Assembly (NCBI RefSeq): GCF_001541225.1
Contig: NZ_LMTS01000218.1
Span: forward strand, 1-55,649
DNA: 55,649 bases
Direction of reading: 5' to 3'
Source: Variovorax sp. WDL1
Lineage (GTDB): Bacteria; Pseudomonadota; Gammaproteobacteria; Burkholderiales; Burkholderiaceae_C
Of this stretch, positions 29,716 to 38,694 are shown piece by piece. The translations under genes and the position numbers were made by a program. The first letter of the stretch is position 1, and each line of letters starts with the position of its first letter. A model generated the notes under the pieces. It worked only from the letters and a program-made list of their open reading frames with translations. It had not been told where the DNA came from and ran no database searches.

Positions 29716-31436
29716 AGGGGGCGCGCGTGCTGTCGAAGCCCTCGCAGATCCGCCGTCCCGTCGCGCTCGCCGCCGCCTCGGTTGTGGTGCTGGTGCTGGC
29801 GCTGGCGGCCTCGCGCGTCCACGCGGCCGGCGAAGAGGCCGTGACCCTCGCGCCCACCCAGGACCCGTGCGGCAGCTGCGACCGCCCCGTGGCCCAGGCA
29901 CCCGCCGCGCCGCAGAGCCTGCCGGCAACACCCGCCCCCGCGCCCGTGGCCAGCTTCCGGCTCAACGACCTGCGGCTCAACGGCGCGCAGGCGCTCGGCA
30001 GCGAGGAGCTGCAGGCCATCACCCGCCCCTATATCGGCCGCGACGTCACGCTGGCCGACCTCGAGGCGCTGGCGCAGGCCATCACCGCCCGATACCGCGA
30101 GCGCGGCTACTTCCTGGCGCAGGCCGTCGTGCCGGTGCAGACGGTGCAGGGCGGCATCGTCGAGATCAGCGTGATCGAGGGCCGGCTCGGCAAGGTCGAC
30201 GTGGCCGTGGCGCCGGATGCGCCGATCGGCGAGCAGCGCGTGCGCGCCTTCCTTGCGCCGCTGCAGTCGGGCGAGGCCCTCAGCGGCGACCGCTACGAGC
30301 GCGCGATGCTGCTGCTGTCGGACCAGCCCGGCGTGCGCGTGTCCTCCGCCCTGCAGGAAGGCATCCACCCCGGCACCACCGATCTCACCGTCGAGGTCAC
30401 TGCAGGGCCGCGCTGGGCCTTTACCGCGGAAGCCGACAACCACGGCACCAAGGAGTCGGGCCGCTATCGCGTGGGGGGCACGGCGCGCTGGCTCAGTCCG
30501 GCCGGCATCGGCGACAACCTCGACCTGCGCGCAATGGTGTCGGATGACGGACTGTGGTTCGGGCGTGCGGCCTACGAGGCACCCATCGGCGCGAGCGGGC
30601 TGCGCGCGGGCATCGGCCTGGCGCGGGTGCGCTACGAGCTGGGCGGCCAGTTCGCCGACCTGGACGCGCGTGGCCGGGCCGACGTGTTCGACCTCTCGCT
30701 CAGTTATCCGGTGATCCGCCAGCGCCGGCAGAACCTGTTCCTGCGCCTCTCGGCCGACACCAAGAAGCTCGAGGACGAACTGGGCGCCGTGGGCTTCACC
30801 TCCGACAAGCGCATTCAAGGCCTCGGCCTGGGCTGGGCCTGGGAGCGGCGCGACGAGGTGCTGGGCGGCGGCTACTGGGCGAGCTCCGGCACGCTCTACC
30901 ACGGCAAGCTCGACATCCGCGACCCGCTGACGCTGGCCTTCGACCAGGGCATCGGCGGCCACCGCACCGACGGCAACTTCACCAAGCTGAGCTTCCTGGT
31001 CTCGCGGCTGCAGTCGGTCATTCCGCGGCACTCGCTGTTTCTTTCGCTGGGGGGCCAGTGGGCCAGCAAGAACCTCGATGCGTCCGAGAAACTGGCGCTC
31101 GGTGGCGCGCGCGCCGTGCGCGCCTACCCCTCGGGCGAGGTGCTGGCCGACCAGGGCTGGATCGGCACCGTCGAGTGGCGCTGGTCCTACAACGAGGAAC
31201 TCACGCCCTTCGTGTTCTACGACGCAGCCCGCGGCAAGCTTGCGCACGACCCCACGCCCTTCGACGGCGTCAACCGGCTGAGCCTGCGCGGCTACGGCAT
31301 CGGCCTGTCGTGGTCGCGGCCCGGCAACTTCGCCATCAACGCGACGCTCGCCTGGCGCGACGGCACCCGGCCGGCGCAGACCGACGGGGGCGGGCGCAAC
31401 CCGCGTCTCTACGTGCAAGCGCAAAAGGCCTTCTGA
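29712..31436 (+). CDS. TpsB outer-membrane transporter (ShlB/FhaC/HecB family)
   Basis: 574 residues starting in the ATGA overlap with the CHAT gene. A long hydrophobic signal segment (ALAAASVVVLVLALAASRVHA) is followed by a Pro/Ala linker and two POTRA-type domains: SFRLNDLRLNGAQALGSEEL with TARYRERGYFLAQAVVP, and GIVEISVIEGRLGKVDV. The rest is a 16-stranded barrel pattern ending in aromatic LYVQAQKAF, with the conserved RAYPSGE (VRGY-type) motif that lines the pore. It should export the adjacent TpsA across the outer membrane. tpsA follows after one base. Confidence 0.95.
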   Translation: MKGARVLSKPSQIRRPVALAAASVVVLVLALAASRVHAAGEEAVTLAPTQDPCGSCDRPVAQAPAAPQSLPATPAPAPVASFRLNDLRLNGAQALGSEELQAITRPYIGRDVTLADLEALAQAITARYRERGYFLAQAVVPVQTVQGGIVEISVIEGRLGKVDVAVAPDAPIGEQRVRAFLAPLQSGEALSGDRYERAMLLLSDQPGVRVSSALQEGIHPGTTDLTVEVTAGPRWAFTAEADNHGTKESGRYRVGGTARWLSPAGIGDNLDLRAMVSDDGLWFGRAAYEAPIGASGLRAGIGLARVRYELGGQFADLDARGRADVFDLSLSYPVIRQRRQNLFLRLSADTKKLEDELGAVGFTSDKRIQGLGLGWAWERRDEVLGGGYWASSGTLYHGKLDIRDPLTLAFDQGIGGHRTDGNFTKLSFLVSRLQSVIPRHSLFLSLGGQWASKNLDASEKLALGGARAVRAYPSGEVLADQGWIGTVEWRWSYNEELTPFVFYDAARGKLAHDPTPFDGVNRLSLRGYGIGLSWSRPGNFAINATLAWRDGTRPAQTDGGGRNPRLYVQAQKAF

Positions 31437-31437
31437 C

Positions 31438-34400
31438 ATGAACTCCCAACCGAAGCCACGGCGCGCTGGACGCACACGGCCTGGCCGTTTCCCATTGCGC
31501 CCCGTGACGCTGGCCCTCGCGTGCATGAGCGTCGCGGCGCCGGCCCTGGCGCAGTTGCCGACCTGGGGCAGCTTCGTCGTGCGCGGCGGCAGCGTGGCGG
31601 TGGGCAGCGGTCCGGGCAGCCTGCCGATCACTGCCGCCGGGGTGCCTTCGCCCGCGGGCACGATCCTGCCGATCACGCAGGCCACGCCGCGCGCCATCAT
31701 CGACTGGCAGGGCTTCTCGATCGGGCCCGGGAACGCGGTCAACATCACGCAGCAGGCAGGCCCGCGCAGCGTGCTGCTCAACCGCGTGACCGGCAACGAG
31801 CTCTCGACCATCGCGGGCTCGATGACCGCCAACGGACGGGTCTTCCTCGTCAATCCCAACGGCGTCCTGTTCGCGAATGGTTCCACGGTGAATGTCGGCG
31901 GCCTGGTCGCCTCGACGCTCCAGATGGGGACCAGCGACGCGGACTTCATGGGCGGCAGCGAGCGGCTGGTGTTCCAGCAAGTGGGCGGTGCGCTCGGCGT
32001 GGTCGAGAACCGCGGAAGCATCGCCGCGGCAGGCGGCGGCACGGTCGCGCTGGTCGGCGCAAGGGCCACCAATACCGGCAGCATGGTCGCGCAAGGCGGC
32101 ACGGCCGCACTGGTGTCCGCGAACACGGTGACGGTCGACTTCGTGGGCGACGGGCTCACCACCTTCAAGGTCTCGCCGGGCCTCTACGGCAACGCGATCA
32201 ACAACGGCCTGGTGCAGGCCGACGGCGGGCGCGTGGTGCTGATGACCACCGGCGGCAGCGAAGTGGGGCAAGGCGTGGTCAACAACCGCGGCGTGCTGCG
32301 CGCCGACACGCTCTCATCGCGCAACGGGGAGATCGTGCTCGACAGCGGCAGCACGGCGGCCGGCGTCACCCTCAACGGCGGCCTGCTCTCGGCGGCCGGC
32401 AACGAGGCGGGCCTGCAGGGCGGGACGATCGATGTCACCGGGCGCACCGTCCTGCTGCAGCCCTTCGTCCCGCCAACGGCGACCGTGGTGGTTCCGGCGC
32501 CGAACGACAGCGGCATCGTCGATGCGAGCGGCGCCGCCGGCGGCGGGCGCATCCGGCTGCACGCCACGGCGGTCGGCGCCGCGCCGCTGACGGGCGCTAT
32601 CGCCGTCGCGGCCGGCACCCGCATCCATGCCGACGCCACGGCGGCCGGCAACGGGGGCGAGGTCCGCGTGCTGGGCGAGCGCACGTTGCGCGCGTACGGC
32701 ACGATCACGGCGAAGGGCGGGCCTGCCGGCGGCAACGGCGGCCTCGTCGAGACCTCGGGCGGCTTTGCGGTGCCCGCGGGCGACAACAATGGCGGCATCG
32801 ACCTCGCGGGCCTGCGCACCGATGCCTCGGCACCGAACGGAACGGCTGGCCAGTGGCTGGTCGATCCCTACGACGTCACGATCGTCAACGGCAACGCCGC
32901 CGGCACCCTCACCGGCACACCCTTCGTGCCGATCGCCGATTCGACCATCCAGGACGGCGACATCAACGCGGCACTCAACAGCGGCACCAGCGTGCGCATC
33001 ACCACCGGCAATCCTGCGGCGGGAGCGCCGGACGTCGGCGACATCTTCATGGACGACGTGCAGATCGAGTACAGCGCCAGCAAGGGCCCGCTCACGCTGC
33101 AGCTGGATGCGCACCGCAGCGTGCGCGGCAACACCGCATCGGTGATCGCCTCGGTCGGGGATCCGCTGAATGTGATCTTCAACGCCGATGCCAACGGCGC
33201 GGGCGCCGCGGTGGGCGGCGGCCAGGTCAGCTACAGCGGTGCGATCTACACCAACGGCGGCAACGTCGCGATGAACGGTACCTGGGCGAACGCCAGCAAC
33301 GGCATGTGCAGCATCTGCCTGACGACGGCGCTCATCGACACGCGCACCGGCAATCAGCAAGTGACCCTTGGCGTACCCGGCGCGTACACCGGCGGCAGCG
33401 ACGCGGGCCTGGGCGGCGCGGTCCAGTTGCGCGGCATCAGCACCTTCGGCGATCCGGCCGCGGACAGCGTCGGCGCCGTCTTCGTCCAGAACAGCGTCAT
33501 CAGCACGGCCACCGGCGACATCTCGATCTTCGGCAGCCACAGCGCGGGCAACGGCGTGCAACTCGAGAACTTCGTGAGCGCCGGCACGCTCAGCACCACC
33601 AGCGGCGACATCTCGGTCACCGGCATCGGCACCTTCGCCGCACAGACGCCGGGGCATGGCGTGCTGATCGACAGCGAGACGCTGCGCACCGCCGACGGCA
33701 ACATCACGATCACCGGCCGGCGCCTGGCCGGTGGCCCGGTGGCCGGCTCGGGCGTGCTGCTGATCAACGGCGCACTGCTGCAGACCACCGGCAGCGGCGA
33801 TATCCGCGTGACCGGGCAGTCCGACGGCAATGGCGCCGGCGTCAACATCGCGCCCTCGTCCGCGCCGACGGGCGGGGCGCCCGGCCAGATCGACGGCAAC
33901 CGCAACGTGGTGCTGCGCGCGGTCAACGACGGCAGCACCGATGCGCTGGTGATCGGCGGCCCGGTGCGTGCCGGAAACGCGCTCGACCTGCGGCCCGGCG
34001 GCGTCGACCTTGCAGGCAACGCACTGGACCGCACCGACGTACCGATCGCGATCGGCAGCACCGTCGCCACCGGCTTCGCGGTCTCCGCCGCGGAGCTCGG
34101 GCTGATCACGACGCCGACGCTCGTAGCCGGCAGCAATACGCATGCGGCCGACATCACGGTGGCGGGACCATTGGCACTGGCCTCGGCGCTCACGCTGCAC
34201 AACGGCGGCGGCGGCAGCATCCGGCTCGCCGCGCCCGTGTCCACGCCGCAGCTGGGCCTGCTGAGCGCGGGCGACATCACGCAGGCCGCGGGCGCGACCA
34301 TCTCCGCCGGCGCGCTGCTGGCGCGCTCCGGTGGCGGCAGCGTGCTGCTCACCGAGCCGGGCAACAACGTCGCGGCCGTGGGCGGCGGCGCGGCCGGCCG

Positions 34401-35256
34401 CTTCGAGTACACCGACGCCGACGCGCTGGCGCTGAGCGCGCCTTCGGTGACCAGCTTCGATGCCGCGAGCAACCTGCCGCAGACCGTGGCGGGCACGGCC
34501 GTGAGCGCCGACCGGGTGCTGGTGCGCACGCTGAGCGGTGATCTCTCGCTCGGCACCAACGTCACGAGCACCACCAGCACCGACCTGGTGGCGGCGGCGC
34601 GTTTCCAGAATCTGGGCCCGTACACGATCGCCGGCGCGCCCTGGCGCGTGTGGGCCGACACCTGGGTCGGCGAGACGCGCGGCGGGCTGTTCGGCTCGGG
34701 CCTGCTGCCCAACCTCTACCACTGCGCCTACCTGGGCCTCTGCACGGTGACGGTATCGGCTGCCGACAATCATTTCATCTACGCGCAGCAACCGAGCGCG
34801 ACGGTGCTGGTCAACAATGCCGCGAGAGCGGGCGGCCGGCTCAACCCGCCGTTCACCTACAGCATCACGGGCCTGATCCTCGGCGACACCGGGGCGGGCT
34901 TCGCCGGCACCCTCAGCAGTCCGGCAACTCTCTTCAGTCTCCCGGGCAGCTATCCGATCAACGGCAGCTTCACGTCGGCCGAAGGCTACGCGGTCAACGT
35001 GATACCGGGCGTGCTGACCGTGGGGGCGCTGCCGGAGCTGATCAAGCCGGACTTGGTGCGCGACACCCCGAGCACCTGGCTCTACGACCGCAACATCGGG
35101 CCGGCACCCATCTGCCTGGCGACCGGGCCGCTGGACGGCGACCGCGCCGCGCAGGAAGGCGACGTGCTCGCGCGCGAATGGTCGCGCATACGCTCACGGC
35201 CCAACCTCACGAACTGCGTCGACACGGAGCGGCGCAATGGGTGCGCGGACTTCTAG
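31438..35256 (+). CDS. TpsA-type filamentous haemagglutinin-like exoprotein
   Basis: 1272 residues. After a signal peptide (LALACMSVAAPALAQ) comes the TPS secretion domain: ATPRAIIDWQGFSIGPGNAV, VLLNRVTGNELSTIAGSM and NGRVFLVNPNGVLFANGS with the NPNG turn. The body is a Gly/Ala/Asn/Thr-rich right-handed beta-helix (repeated VTGxGxF, TGNITI, LLxTTGSGDI units). The C-terminus contains an MBG-like domain (PFTYSITGLILGDTGAGF) and a short Cys-containing end. It is small for the family. The stop codon TAG lies inside the left arm of the inverted repeat that follows, so the true end of the protein may have been changed by that element. Confidence 0.93.
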   Translation: MNSQPKPRRAGRTRPGRFPLRPVTLALACMSVAAPALAQLPTWGSFVVRGGSVAVGSGPGSLPITAAGVPSPAGTILPITQATPRAIIDWQGFSIGPGNAVNITQQAGPRSVLLNRVTGNELSTIAGSMTANGRVFLVNPNGVLFANGSTVNVGGLVASTLQMGTSDADFMGGSERLVFQQVGGALGVVENRGSIAAAGGGTVALVGARATNTGSMVAQGGTAALVSANTVTVDFVGDGLTTFKVSPGLYGNAINNGLVQADGGRVVLMTTGGSEVGQGVVNNRGVLRADTLSSRNGEIVLDSGSTAAGVTLNGGLLSAAGNEAGLQGGTIDVTGRTVLLQPFVPPTATVVVPAPNDSGIVDASGAAGGGRIRLHATAVGAAPLTGAIAVAAGTRIHADATAAGNGGEVRVLGERTLRAYGTITAKGGPAGGNGGLVETSGGFAVPAGDNNGGIDLAGLRTDASAPNGTAGQWLVDPYDVTIVNGNAAGTLTGTPFVPIADSTIQDGDINAALNSGTSVRITTGNPAAGAPDVGDIFMDDVQIEYSASKGPLTLQLDAHRSVRGNTASVIASVGDPLNVIFNADANGAGAAVGGGQVSYSGAIYTNGGNVAMNGTWANASNGMCSICLTTALIDTRTGNQQVTLGVPGAYTGGSDAGLGGAVQLRGISTFGDPAADSVGAVFVQNSVISTATGDISIFGSHSAGNGVQLENFVSAGTLSTTSGDISVTGIGTFAAQTPGHGVLIDSETLRTADGNITITGRRLAGGPVAGSGVLLINGALLQTTGSGDIRVTGQSDGNGAGVNIAPSSAPTGGAPGQIDGNRNVVLRAVNDGSTDALVIGGPVRAGNALDLRPGGVDLAGNALDRTDVPIAIGSTVATGFAVSAAELGLITTPTLVAGSNTHAADITVAGPLALASALTLHNGGGGSIRLAAPVSTPQLGLLSAGDITQAAGATISAGALLARSGGGSVLLTEPGNNVAAVGGGAAGRFEYTDADALALSAPSVTSFDAASNLPQTVAGTAVSADRVLVRTLSGDLSLGTNVTSTTSTDLVAAARFQNLGPYTIAGAPWRVWADTWVGETRGGLFGSGLLPNLYHCAYLGLCTVTVSAADNHFIYAQQPSATVLVNNAARAGGRLNPPFTYSITGLILGDTGAGFAGTLSSPATLFSLPGSYPINGSFTSAEGYAVNVIPGVLTVGALPELIKPDLVRDTPSTWLYDRNIGPAPICLATGPLDGDRAAQEGDVLAREWSRIRSRPNLTNCVDTERRNGCADF

Positions 35257-35417
35257 TGGGCCGTAACAGTCGATTCGGGAGCGAAGGCCGCGTCAACGGC
35301 GTGCAGGGCAAGACGCAAAGCGCAGCAATAGCCGAAGCTATTGCGAGCATTTGCAACGCCGCCATGCGCGTCGTTGGCGTGGCAGGCGCTTCCGAATCGG
35401 CTGTTACGGCCCACTAG
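35253..35417. repeat. 165-bp inverted-repeat element (MITE- or REP-like hairpin)
   Basis: The ends are a perfect 17-bp inverted repeat, CTAGTGGGCCGTAACAG at 35253-35269 and its complement at 35401-35417. Pairing continues with few mismatches through CGATTCGG/CCGAATCG and into a central palindrome GCAATAGC CGAA GCTATTGC. A TA flanks the GTGGGCC ends on both sides, as expected for a Tc/mariner (IS630)-type target duplication. As RNA it would form a long hairpin able to stop transcription after tpsA. No coding sequence lies inside. The mobile origin is inferred and needs other copies in the genome. Confidence 0.75.
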
Positions 35418-35451
35418 TATTGCCGTCTTCGCTGAATGGGCAGAGCCACCG

Positions 35452-37968
35452 CTATGAGTAATTGGCCTGTTTGATCTTTTCCAACGCCTCTGTGCCGATC
35501 TCTCTTACTACTTCGTCTCTGAACAGGCTATAGAAACGGGAGAGACTGAACAGGAACCGATTCGCCACGCGGGCCACGGCATGATTGGCGGGCCGCGTCG
35601 AATCGAACCGGCACGGAGTGACATCATCCAGGAGGCTGATGAGCGCGCGCGCTGCTGCAACGTGCAGCCTTACATCCTCCGACCTCGAAATCCTCCACTC
35701 GAACATATTCTCTGCCAGTCTGCCGTTGCTGATAAAGGCGCGCATGACATTGACAAAGGCGTCGTCTGACAACAAGCGCCTGCCGGTCACTTGGGGCTCC
35801 AGCATGGCACACAGGGCGAAGTCGACCGACGAATCATGCAATCTGTCCAACAGCTCCTTCGCTCCACCGTGCTGGCCGTCTGCGGCCGCAGCATCGATTG
35901 CTTGAACTGCAAGCAGCACAGTTGCAGCCTGGTTGAACACCTCAGGCTGATCATGCATGCACGCCAGCAGCCTCCAGCCCGGGGCCCATTGATCACAATT
36001 CGCCGCATAGTCGTCAGCGAACTTTGCCATCCGCAATAGCCCGAAGATCTTCATCATCTTGAGTTGCGGCGACTCCATTGGCATCATCACGATGCGCTCA
36101 TCCACCTGTAGAGTTCCGGTAACGATCGGTGGGAGAGCGGCCCGCAGGTCGATGCGATGCGCAAATGCCTTGAATAGCAAGGCTATCGTGGCATCGCTGC
36201 AATCGTCCTGCAACAGGCAGTCCACGACAGCTATCGCAACAAGACTTCTGCCTTCCTCCATCGCCAGGATGACCTCGAGCGATGCGGCATGGTCCGCGCT
36301 GCAAAGCTCCGGCAGCGCATGAACCAGGTCGCCGTCCAGGACGTCCACGATGGTCAGAGCGTGCCGCCCAATCCCGAGCCCCTCTATCAGCCGCTGGATA
36401 GCCGCTTGCTGGCGTTGCTGCGTCGCGAAGTGCGCCGAAAGAATGCTGGCGGCCAACATCGAGTCATACGACTCGCCGGTCACGATAAGCACGGCAGCCA
36501 TCTCCAGCGCAACCGAATCCTGCTTCGCCGCAAGTTCGGGATGATTCGATTCGCTCTTGATGAGCATGAAGGGCCACTGCCGAAGCTCGAGCTCTACCTC
36601 TGCAAACCTGGCGACGACGGCATTGAACAGCTCTTCTCGTGCAGCATCGCCAAACTCCGGGTAAGGGGAGTCACGAATCAGAAGTGCGGCCCCGTGCAGA
36701 TTGCCGCTTTGAATGGCGAGCCGGAAGTCGTCGGCCAGGTGGACAAGCGTACGGGCATCGGTTGAATCATTGCCGAGAAAGCGGATGGCCCTGGCTTTCA
36801 ATGACTCCATGACGCTGCCCGGCTGGACGCGATGTGCCTTTTTCTCGACCTTCTGCAGTGAGTTCTTGTGGCTCTCGTATAGGTCGTCATCCCATTTCAG
36901 GGACAACTGGGTTACGGCGCTCTTGACGTGCGATTTCAGCTCCTTTGCCAATGGTTCGCCAATCTTTCCGGACAGCGAAGCAAGGTCCTGCAGGCGATCC
37001 AGGCACTCCTGGTTGTTCCGCGAATTCACTGCCTGCTCCACAGCGACGCGCAATACCTCGCTCTGCAGGCTGACAGGCACGGCGTCGAGCAGTTCGGGTG
37101 TCAGCTTCGGAAACCAGGCCATGGCTTCCAGCTTGTCCATCCTGCGGGTCTCGACCGGACCAGCGATCTGGTCCAAGGCAGGCCAGATGATGCATTTCAT
37201 CGTCACTGACCGCGCGAGTTCGTGAGCCCCGAGATCGTTGCTGATCTGCAGCAGGCTGCCGAGTGCGGTCAGGCAGGCGTCCATGCCGAGCTCCGGGACC
37301 CAACCAACGGCCGAGCGCAGCGCCTCGACGAGAGTGTGGTCATCCACTGGGAGCTTGGCCATCTCCATGACGAGCGAGAGAGACCGGTGAATGAAGCCAG
37401 CCTTGGCCCTGGGCGAACAGAACTGCACAAGATTGCGGCATTGGAGAAACTCGCCGTGGTTCCACGCGCTGCGGGCCGCTGCTCTCGAAAGCCGGTCCAA
37501 GGCTTTGCGGACCGTCGGGTCGCCGCTGGTCTTCATTTCGTTGACCGGGCCGGAGCGCGACTCCAACAGCACGGTCAGGATCGACGGCTTGCACATGCCC
37601 ATCAGGGTGCATGCCGCCCTGAGGCAATTTGCATCCACGAGGATCGCAATGGCCTCGGTGACCGCGCCGAGGTCTTCCGCGTCCAGCTTGGAAACTGCGA
37701 GGATTGTGTTTCCGCCCTGGATTTGCAGGCCTTTGATGTTCTCAAGGCAGGCCGTCAACACTCCCCATCGATCGGGGCAGTCTTGCTCCTTTAGCAAGAG
37801 AAGGCGGGAGGACCTCTTCGTTCCACCAATGCCGCTTCGATCAGGGGCCAGCGCAACGGATTCGCCCCGCAAGTCCGGATTTCCCGGCCCATCGCGGTGG
37901 GACTCCCGCCGCGGGACTGTGCGCAATGTTGTGGACTTGTATGGAAGGCTGGAGGTCTTGGGACGCAT
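35452..37968 (-). CDS. putative type III secreted effector 2, large alpha-helical protein (paralogue of 14532-16703)
   Basis: 838 residues from the ATG at 37968. The first 20 residues lack acidic residues and are rich in Ser, Thr, Lys and Arg (MRPKTSSLPYKSTTLRTVPR), like HrpL-dependent effectors. The rest is helical, with units resembling those of the first copy (SGNLHGAALLIRDSPYPEF here, SGNLTTAASLMHDSPDPEF there) and the same block ALPELCSADHAASLEVILA and VVDCLLQDDC. It has no membrane segment and no known catalytic motif. It follows its CesT-like chaperone gene by 61 bases. Compared with copy 1 it carries about 115 extra residues. A weak ribosome-binding site suggests coupling to the chaperone. 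Codon use is less GC-rich than in its neighbours. Confidence 0.65.
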   Translation of the reverse strand: MRPKTSSLPYKSTTLRTVPRRESHRDGPGNPDLRGESVALAPDRSGIGGTKRSSRLLLLKEQDCPDRWGVLTACLENIKGLQIQGGNTILAVSKLDAEDLGAVTEAIAILVDANCLRAACTLMGMCKPSILTVLLESRSGPVNEMKTSGDPTVRKALDRLSRAAARSAWNHGEFLQCRNLVQFCSPRAKAGFIHRSLSLVMEMAKLPVDDHTLVEALRSAVGWVPELGMDACLTALGSLLQISNDLGAHELARSVTMKCIIWPALDQIAGPVETRRMDKLEAMAWFPKLTPELLDAVPVSLQSEVLRVAVEQAVNSRNNQECLDRLQDLASLSGKIGEPLAKELKSHVKSAVTQLSLKWDDDLYESHKNSLQKVEKKAHRVQPGSVMESLKARAIRFLGNDSTDARTLVHLADDFRLAIQSGNLHGAALLIRDSPYPEFGDAAREELFNAVVARFAEVELELRQWPFMLIKSESNHPELAAKQDSVALEMAAVLIVTGESYDSMLAASILSAHFATQQRQQAAIQRLIEGLGIGRHALTIVDVLDGDLVHALPELCSADHAASLEVILAMEEGRSLVAIAVVDCLLQDDCSDATIALLFKAFAHRIDLRAALPPIVTGTLQVDERIVMMPMESPQLKMMKIFGLLRMAKFADDYAANCDQWAPGWRLLACMHDQPEVFNQAATVLLAVQAIDAAAADGQHGGAKELLDRLHDSSVDFALCAMLEPQVTGRRLLSDDAFVNVMRAFISNGRLAENMFEWRISRSEDVRLHVAAARALISLLDDVTPCRFDSTRPANHAVARVANRFLFSLSRFYSLFRDEVVREIGTEALEKIKQANYS

Positions 37969-38029
37969 GATCTTTCAGTGGCGCGACGCCAGAATGCGTT
38001 CCATTGCTTCAAGCCGTCTTCTGCTGAGC

Positions 38030-38536
38030 TCAGCAGCGCATGAATGTTCCTGAGCCGATCTCGGCCAGCCCGACGCCGGGGTGCGGCAGCGGATCGGGCG
38101 GCTCGGGATCGAGGCGGGCGGTCCACGACGCGCCGGTTCGTCTGAATGCATCCAGCACGCCGGTCCATTCGCCCGGATCACCGGGAAGGGCAGGGACGAA
38201 CATGGACAAGGTCAGCAAGCCCGTCTCTCGATGAACGTCGACAGCCCAGTGCGCTCCCTCTCCCGTCCATCGCGCCACGATGTCCGCCACGTGGCGCGGC
38301 TCGTCTTCGTCGAAGTCGCGATCCTCGTCTGCTTCCACGATGGCCTGCAGCAGCTCGGCGCGCACGTAGCCTGCACCCGCAAACAGCTCGACCCGGCCAT
38401 CCGGCAGCATGGCGGCGTGGACCTGCAGGCGCTCGTCGGCCTCGAACATGAGGCTGCCATCGGCGCTGACCCAGGTGGGCGCCAGCTCCATCGAGGCAAG
38501 ATACTGATCGAGGCTGTGACCTAATTGAGCGGTCAT
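38030..38536 (-). CDS. putative CesT-family type III secretion chaperone 2
   Basis: 168 residues, exactly as long as copy 1, acidic, with the same fold pattern. It shares [30 protein letters not shown] and [12 protein letters not shown] with copy 1, and both end in Arg-Cys. An AAAGGAG site lies ten bases before the ATG. The order hrp box, chaperone, large protein is identical at both loci. As with copy 1, assignment to class I T3S chaperones is by size, charge, secondary-structure pattern and context rather than by a profile hit. Confidence 0.7.
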   Translation of the reverse strand: MTAQLGHSLDQYLASMELAPTWVSADGSLMFEADERLQVHAAMLPDGRVELFAGAGYVRAELLQAIVEADEDRDFDEDEPRHVADIVARWTGEGAHWAVDVHRETGLLTLSMFVPALPGDPGEWTGVLDAFRRTGASWTARLDPEPPDPLPHPGVGLAEIGSGTFMRC

Positions 38537-38573
38537 CCTGGTGTCGCTCCTTTGGGGGTAGATGGTTACCCGC

Positions 38574-38601
38574 TGAGTGGCGGATCTCTCGCCTTGGTTC
38601 C
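38574..38601 (-). promoter_or_regulatory. hrp box (HrpL-type ECF sigma promoter) of chaperone/effector operon 2
   Basis: Minus strand: GGAACCAA, 13 bases, CCACTCA, again an exact match to GGAACCNA-N13-CCACNNA. The -10 element ends 37 bases before the chaperone ATG. The spacer shares GCGAGAG with the box at 17310-17337, so the two promoters are homologous. Confidence 0.8.
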
Positions 38602-38694
38602 ATCACCGTGGAGGATGACGTGACTCGGCGAAGGACGCCGCCTTCGTGGTGCGTACCCTTACCCGGCCTGAAATCGGAAAGCAATGAAACGTCG

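Noticed and set aside
32314..34791. Very long open frame opposite tpsA
   Set aside because: Antisense shadow produced by the GC-rich repetitive exoprotein gene.
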